64,000 nt of DNA from Astrocystis sublimbata. Lineage: Eukaryota > Ascomycota > Sordariomycetes > Xylariales > Xylariaceae. The stretch lies in the NCBI GenBank assembly GCA_022453515.1, contig JAJNNY010000001.1, positions 248,001 to 312,000 of the forward strand, in the 5' to 3' direction. A program made the translations under genes and the position numbers. The notes beneath the pieces are model-generated. The model was not told the origin of the DNA, did not search any database, and worked only from the letters and a program-made list of their open reading frames with translations. Below, piece after piece: positions 58,533-64,000 of this stretch (its first letter is position 1; each line of letters begins with the position of its first letter).

Positions 58533-59674
58533 CTCTGGAAATAAAGGGCGATTTCTACTTTAAGAATCCTCGATGGAGCAGACGCATTTGACTTGATCCG
58601 AGCAGTTGGACCAATGTGCAAACCTCATGTATTTATACTCGGATCTGATACACACTAACTCACTGTTTCAACGGAGCCTGTGTAGAGAGCCAGCGCCACG
58701 CACTCCGTGTTGTCACCACTGAGCATATGCCACTAGGCATGCCTGACGATCCAATCGGACATGGTGGTTGTTTGATTTGTAGAAATGGGATCTGGGGTTG
58801 GATATGTAGCTGACTAAGTCAAGATTCCTCATCAATCTAGACACCTTACCGGCGTCACATGGGGGTGTGGAAATTTATCGGATGCTTCCCATTAAGTGTG
58901 CGACTCGTGTGCGATTCAGTACCTGTGGCATAGCTAGCCAGCAGTTACAACCGTTGACTTGTAGATCAAAGAGTCTAATTGGAAGGTATATTGACTTTTA
59001 CATCCTATAATACCTAGGCTAAGAGCAGTATTTGTCCGCTTGCTGGATCTGAAAGAAGCAAACGGATCTATCATGTTGTGTGCCGCCGGCTTCCTGCTTA
59101 CTCCGAGTTGACAACACGACGCAGATTGGTGATTCACCACCGCTGTATACCGTCGTCAAAGACAGGATACTAGGGAGTTTTGATTCACAGATCGTAGCAC
59201 CGTTTTCGCCAAGCGCGGACCACGGTTGCTGGTGACGAGCGGGGGTTGGCAGATAGTAAGGCCCGTGGAAGGAGGCCCGGGAATCCACTCCAACTCCGTG
59301 CCTTGGTGCAAATCGGGAATGAGAATGCCTAAGTATCTAAGTCTATGCGCGGTGGTGAAACTACTTGTTCTGCGGCGTTGTGATATCCTCAAGTCAGATT
59401 GTTGGAAGACCCGAGAGCTGTTGCAGAGGCGACTGGCATGCAACAACGACGCGAAGCTAATGCTGCCGCGATGTGGCCGTCCGAAGTCCGCAACTGCATG
59501 TTTGAAAATGGTAGTCGTGTGAGCCCCGCATTGGCGGCTCCTTGCACCGGCGAGCGGCATAGCTGCAGACACCGGCACTGATAGCAGGAATAGCCGAATC
59601 TGGCGTAATTGAAGGGTAGCACCGATTCTCTCGGACGTTCATGCGTTCTGTGACACATTGTCTCGTTCGCTGGA
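58533..59674. other. Spacer between the miniprotein and Tma16 genes
   Basis: No gene recognised. Overlapping frames on both strands around 59150-59580 are open in several phases and lack any pattern. Confidence 0.5.
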
Positions 59675-60385
59675 CTAATGGTCTCCCTTCGGGGGGAAAA
59701 CGGCGGGCTTGACTGCCCCGTCTGCTTGTATCCTCACCCATTTGAAATTGGTCAGATATGACCAGGAGCCCTCCCACTTCGCCACGAGGGAAGCATTCTC
59801 CGGCGTGTCGAGAACTGGTAGAACTGGGAACTTGTTAGTTGATCGCAACAGCTACGGTACGGGCTCAAACTGACGAAAGCCATTTTGATGCTCTTTTTGT
59901 AAACGAGCAATCTTCATCTTCAGGAGATCTTCTTTGGGCTTGGCTGGCTGCCCCGGCCTTCGCGCCTTCTTTACTTCTGCGAGCTCCTCATCGAATTGAT
60001 GGACATAGCTAACAGAGAATCAGCAGTGATGGCATGCATGGTGGTCGAGGTTCGTGAAAGAACTTACGTATTGATGAGCTCTTGGATGACGTTGATGGTG
60101 AGTGCTTCACCACCGTTCTGCTGCAGGGCTTCCCGGAAGAAAGCAGTTCTCTCGACTACCAAGCAGCGGATTAGCAGTCTGCGACTGTTTGTGTGGTTGC
60201 GATGGGACGTGCGTACTGTACGGCTTGTCCTTCTTCCGCCTGGAAGCGGCAATCTTCTCCAGCTTGTCGTCTCTCATCTGGGCGCGGTGCAACCTTTTGG
60301 AGTCACGAGAAAACTGGTGCAATGAGTCGATGGGCCCCTTCTTCTTCACAATAGCCTTGCGCGTGCGTTCCACAGATTTAGGCAT
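59675..60385 (-). CDS. TMA16: Translation-machinery-associated protein Tma16
   Basis: Tma16 associates with ribosomes and pre-60S particles in yeast. Four exons (60217-60385, 60068-60155, 59875-60008, 59675-59823) give 179 residues; yeast Tma16 is 178. The N-terminus is basic (RTRKAIVKKKGPIDSLHQFS, then SRRKKDKPY). The conserved middle follows (IERTAFFREALQ, NVIQELINTYVHQFDEEL, KARRPGQPAKPKEDLLKMKI). The C-terminal block is LPVLDTPENASLVAKWEGSW with FKWVRIQ after it. The third intron (51 nt) uses a GTCAGT donor with a perfect ATCAACTAACAAG branch; without it the frame stops at FRQFEPVP and the conserved C-terminus is lost. The Exo1 gene is divergent from it across about 870 bp. Confidence 0.9.
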
Positions 60386-61252
60386 CGTGAGAGTTTAATG
60401 CGATGAAATGATGAGGAGGTGTAGTTGTGCTCTTCGGCGTGATATTCGTGGAGGTGGATAGGTAGGCACGATGCTCTCTACCAGGTATCTACAGACTTGG
60501 GCGCTTGGTGGGGTGAAAAATGTATCTGATGAGCTTCCTAACCTTAAGTGCGTGCATCGAGACAGTGTGGATACCGTAATTCAGTACCGTCCGCCGTCCC
60601 AGGCTCGCCAGGTGCGGGCATCGGTCCCACATTTCTTTGCAAATCAATAGGGGAATTAAAGTAGACCAGCTACCTGGGCTAGGCGAGCTAGGCTGGGGCT
60701 GGGGGCGCGTGCAGACACTGCAGAGTCCACGACGCGTCGCTCATTGGCTCTTATCGATTGTCGACATAAGTACTTCCCTGCTGGGACAACCTCTGCCCTC
60801 TGCGTGCTACTTTCCTCCTGTTCAGCTAATGAGGTGATGGACGATTAGCACTTCCACACGCCTTCTTTCCTTGTCTTTGCTTGTCGTGACAAGTTTGACT
60901 TTGCATTGCGCGTCCTGCTTTTACATCTGTGTTTCAATTATCTCCTGTAGCCGTCTAAGGTCGTCTGTGTTCACTCAGGCCCTGTTGTTTGCGGTGTCGA
61001 TCTTGGCGTGTTTACTTTTGAGCTGCAGCACGAATCATAGCTTCACCTTATCTTGCTGCGTCGCGCTTTGGGGTCCCTGCCCCTCCAACCCGTCACCTAC
61101 GCCTTCGACACAAATCTGATCGCTGTGTGGGATTCAACCCGAGTTGTTGCGTTGCTGGCTTGGAACGCAATTTATTAGCCATCTAATGGCAACGACCTGA
61201 TCTCGGTCGTCGGGACGGTTTCGCTATTTGCTTTAACTTATAATTATACGAG
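60386..61252. other. Divergent promoter region between Tma16 and Exo1
   Basis: About 870 bp between two start codons read in opposite directions. No gene seen. The Exo1 side is pyrimidine-rich (60840-61080). Confidence 0.55.
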
Positions 61253-63709
61253 ATGGGTATCCAAGGTATGCATGCTGTCGCTCTGTCTTGGGGTGATCAA
61301 CCACGCTGATCAGTTCCCAGGATTATTACCCTTATTGAAGTCCATCCAGCGGCCGACTGAATTGAAGAAGTTCTCGGGTGAAACCTTGGGTGTTGACGCC
61401 TATGGCTGGTTGCACCGTGGCGCCATTGCCTGTGCTATCGAGCTTGCCCAGGGCAAGCCAACCCAAAAGTAAGTCCTAAAGCAACACAAGACTGTATTGT
61501 GTGGACGAACCAAGTTGCTCATGCTCATACCAGATATGTCGACTTCGCAATGAACCGTGTTCGAATGGCCAAGCATTTTGGTGTCACCCCATTCCTCGTA
61601 TTCGATGGCGATTTTCTTCCTAGCAAAGCTGCCACCGAGGCATCGCGTGCCAAACGTAGAGAGGAGGGCAGGAAACTGGGCTTAGAGTTGCTAAAGGCAG
61701 GCAAGCCATCACAGGCTCACCATGAGCTGCAAAAGGCTATTGATGTCACCCCTGAGATGGCTCGGCATCTCATTGAAGCTTTGAAGAAGGCAACCATCCC
61801 CTACGTCGTAGCGCCATATGAGGCCGACGCTCAACTGGTGTATCTCGAACGCCATGGATTTACCAGCGGAATCATCTCCGAAGATTCGGATTTGCTGGTC
61901 TTTGGGGCCAAACGTCTCATCACAAAGCTAGACCAGTATGGGCAGTGCGTCGAGATTAACCGTCGGGATTTCAATGCCTGCCGCGAGGTATCGTTCATTG
62001 GCTGGGATGACAAGATGTTCAGGCACATGGCGATCTTGAGCGGGTGTGATTATCTCGATAGCATTCCCAGCTTGGGGCTGAAGACGGCACATCGATTGCT
62101 TCGAAAGCACAAGACGGTCGAGCGGATCATACGGACTCTTCAATTCGAGGGCAAGCACCGCATTCCAGCTGACTATCTGAAGCTGTTTACCCAAGCGGAG
62201 CAGACCTTTTTATACCAATGGGCGTTCTGCCCAACCTCCAATCAGCTGGTTAATCTGACTGCCCCCCCGTCCGATCTTGATCTGGACCAGCTTCCCTTTA
62301 TCGGATCTTTCGTTGAGGCCCAGGTCGCCCAAAGAATTGCTGCGGGAGATGTAAACCCCATGACCAAACAAGAGATTGTACTTCCGCTACCTGTTTCCCC
62401 AAGAAAACGGACTGCATCTGGTGCTGTCTCCCGCAGTGCTATACCGTCACAGGTTAGCCAAGAGACACCTAAAAAGCCAATCGATGCTTATTTCAAAAAC
62501 CATGGTCGCATACCTCTGGCAGAAATGGACGCAAACTGCTTCCATGTCAACCCGGAAAGAGTAACTGACGAAGGGACACAACCGATCGTCTTTCCACTTC
62601 CAAGACCATACATAGAGGGCCCTGCGTCAGCAGCCGCAGGTCCGTCCCGCAGCTACATACATAGCAGTGGGCGCTCGCCACGTACACTACGTCGTCGAAC
62701 AGAACCTGTGTCGAATTTACTCACCAACGCTGGACATACCCTATCCTCAACCTCACGTCGCACAACCATTGGCCCAGAGCCAATGTCTCCCCACCGCCCT
62801 GACAACCTTGTTGCTGGAATCAACCCTCGCCCACCGAAAAAAGCACGCCTCTGTGAAGACGACGCTGCGTTGGAATCGAGCCCTGGCAAAGCGAAGAGCA
62901 GATTCTTCTCGCCAAGTGCCCCCAAGCCTAAAGCTCGAAGAACAGCCAAATCCGAGGGCTACCTCCTGTCTGATGATTCAATAGAGGAGGCTTTGAAGGA
63001 GCTCCCTGAAATGGAAGGCTGGTCTCGACGGCCAGATCGTCGAAAAAGCTTTGCCGTGTTCGGTGAAGAACAATCGCATGTGAATGAGTCGGGCATTCGC
63101 GAACAAGCTGGAACAGGCGATACATCAGAATCTCTGCACGAGGCGCAAGATACCATCATCCCAGACACCCCTCCAAAGTCGCGGATCGGACGCTTCGCTT
63201 ATGCTGATAACGTGCGCCCTCTCGATTCGCAATCATCGCGGCTACCAAGGAGACAAGGCTCAGTATCCTCAACTAGGAGCTCGCTCACAGCTCTGACACC
63301 CTTGTCTACCGCCTCAAGTCAACCATCTCAGGGATCTGCTGCTAGGACAACACCAGCCACAACCCCACGGCTTACACCGCTACAGCTACTTGAGCGGAAA
63401 GCGCTGGGGTACGGCGGAGAATCGCCAACATCGAAATTTGCGGTGCCCCGAGCGCCGAAGCGGTCCAGTCTCGGTCGGATGAGCCTCGACTCGCTTCCGG
63501 TCAATCCAGCATTCGTACCCCTACCACCAGTCGACATCGCGGAGCTGGAGGTGCTGAACGGGCCCATCGGTAGCGAGGACCTCTTAGTGCCTGAGAGCGA
63601 GTCGGAGGAGTTGGAAGCATCACCCGAGTTGGAGAACATGGATCCGGCGGGGAACAGGACGAAGGCGAGACCATTGGACCTGTCCAAATATCTGTTTGCT
63701 TCAGCATGA
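61253..63709 (+). CDS. EXO1: Exonuclease 1 (5'-3' exonuclease/flap endonuclease, mismatch repair and resection)
   Basis: A Rad2/XPG-family nuclease acting in mismatch repair and double-strand-break resection. Three exons (61253-61265, 61321-61468, 61534-63709) give 778 residues. Exon one is only 13 nt (ATG GGT ATC CAA G), encoding the conserved MGIQG start whose amino end enters the active site. The catalytic acidic residues match human EXO1 numbering: Asp30, Asp78, Glu150, Asp152, Asp171 and Asp173, with Asp226 in SGCDY one residue offset from human Asp225. After about residue 330 the protein is a long disordered Ser/Pro tail. There, KSRFF (508-512) fits the MLH1-binding MIP box, and KKPIDAYF resembles a degenerate PCNA-binding motif. 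The enzyme core looks intact. Confidence 0.96.
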
Positions 63710-64000
63710 AAATTTGTTGCTTTGGGTTGTCATTATGGAGTGTAAAAGGCGCAGTGGATGTGGAATTCCCAAAAGATGTGCACAGCGGCGGCGTTCTGGT
63801 CAGCTTTTGTTTCATTTTTAGTATTGCTTGAAGTCGGCGGACAGTGTTCAAGCAGCAGTTGATGGGTTCATAAGATTCTCACAAGAACACTTGGTGTGCC
63901 GAGTAGTATTAGTCGACGACCATAAACTGAAGACATCCCTCGAACGGGTCGAAGAAATGCCTTGTATCACGAATGCTTGTCATGGCTACCTAAGAATGCA
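63710..64000. other. 3' flank of Exo1 to the window edge
   Basis: About 290 bases with no recognised gene. Antisense frames here are shadows of the Exo1 coding end. Confidence 0.6.

Overview
The window looks like a gene-sparse stretch of nuclear DNA from a filamentous ascomycete (Pezizomycotina, most likely Sordariomycetes). The evidence is many short introns (about 48-160 nt) with GTRNGT donors and CTAAC/CTGAC branch sites, genes on both strands with their own promoters, and fungal families: a Pns1 choline-transporter-like protein, DUF1996, an EthD-domain protein, an FSH1 hydrolase, a GH11 xylanase, Mam33, Tma16 and Exo1. The intergenic DNA is dotted with short TACC/GGTA tracts.

Layout. 0-8.2 kb: a repeat-rich wall protein (+), a seven-exon Pns1-like transporter (-) and an MFS transporter (-). 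8.5-13.9 kb: an F-box protein (+), an FSH1-type serine hydrolase (+) and one tRNA-Gly(GCC) (+). 15-21.8 kb: a mitochondrial-looking divergent protein kinase (-) and a cytochrome P450 (-) whose last exon lies beyond an apparent stop. 22.5-31.4 kb: a secreted DUF1996 protein in eight exons (-), an EthD protein (+), a small secreted Pro/Tyr-rich protein (-) and a membrane acyltransferase-3 protein (-). 31.4-39.7 kb: no convincing gene, with possible relics at 36.6-37.6 kb. 39.7-40.1 kb: a small Ala/Lys-rich stress-type protein with a mitochondrial-like leader (-). 40.1-46.3 kb: nothing convincing. 46.3-47.8 kb: a BAHD-like acyltransferase (+). 47.8-54.4 kb: nothing convincing. 54.4-63.7 kb: a GH11 xylanase (+), Mam33 (-), a Cys-rich miniprotein (-), Tma16 (-) and Exo1 (+).

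The right end (Mam33, Tma16, Exo1) and Pns1 are conserved housekeeping functions. The middle is accessory: secreted proteins, transport, and tailoring-type enzymes (P450, EthD, FSH hydrolase, two acyltransferases, MFS). Those enzymes recall secondary-metabolite neighbourhoods, but they are spread over about 40 kb and I see no backbone synthase, so a cluster is only a hypothesis.

Exon structures were worked out by hand from splice signals, reading-frame continuity and family knowledge. No alignment or transcript data were available. I found no CRISPR array, no intact transposon and no rRNA. I did not find a clearly new biological system. The best leads are the Cys-rich miniprotein at 58.3 kb, the divergent kinase and the dispersed TACC tracts.
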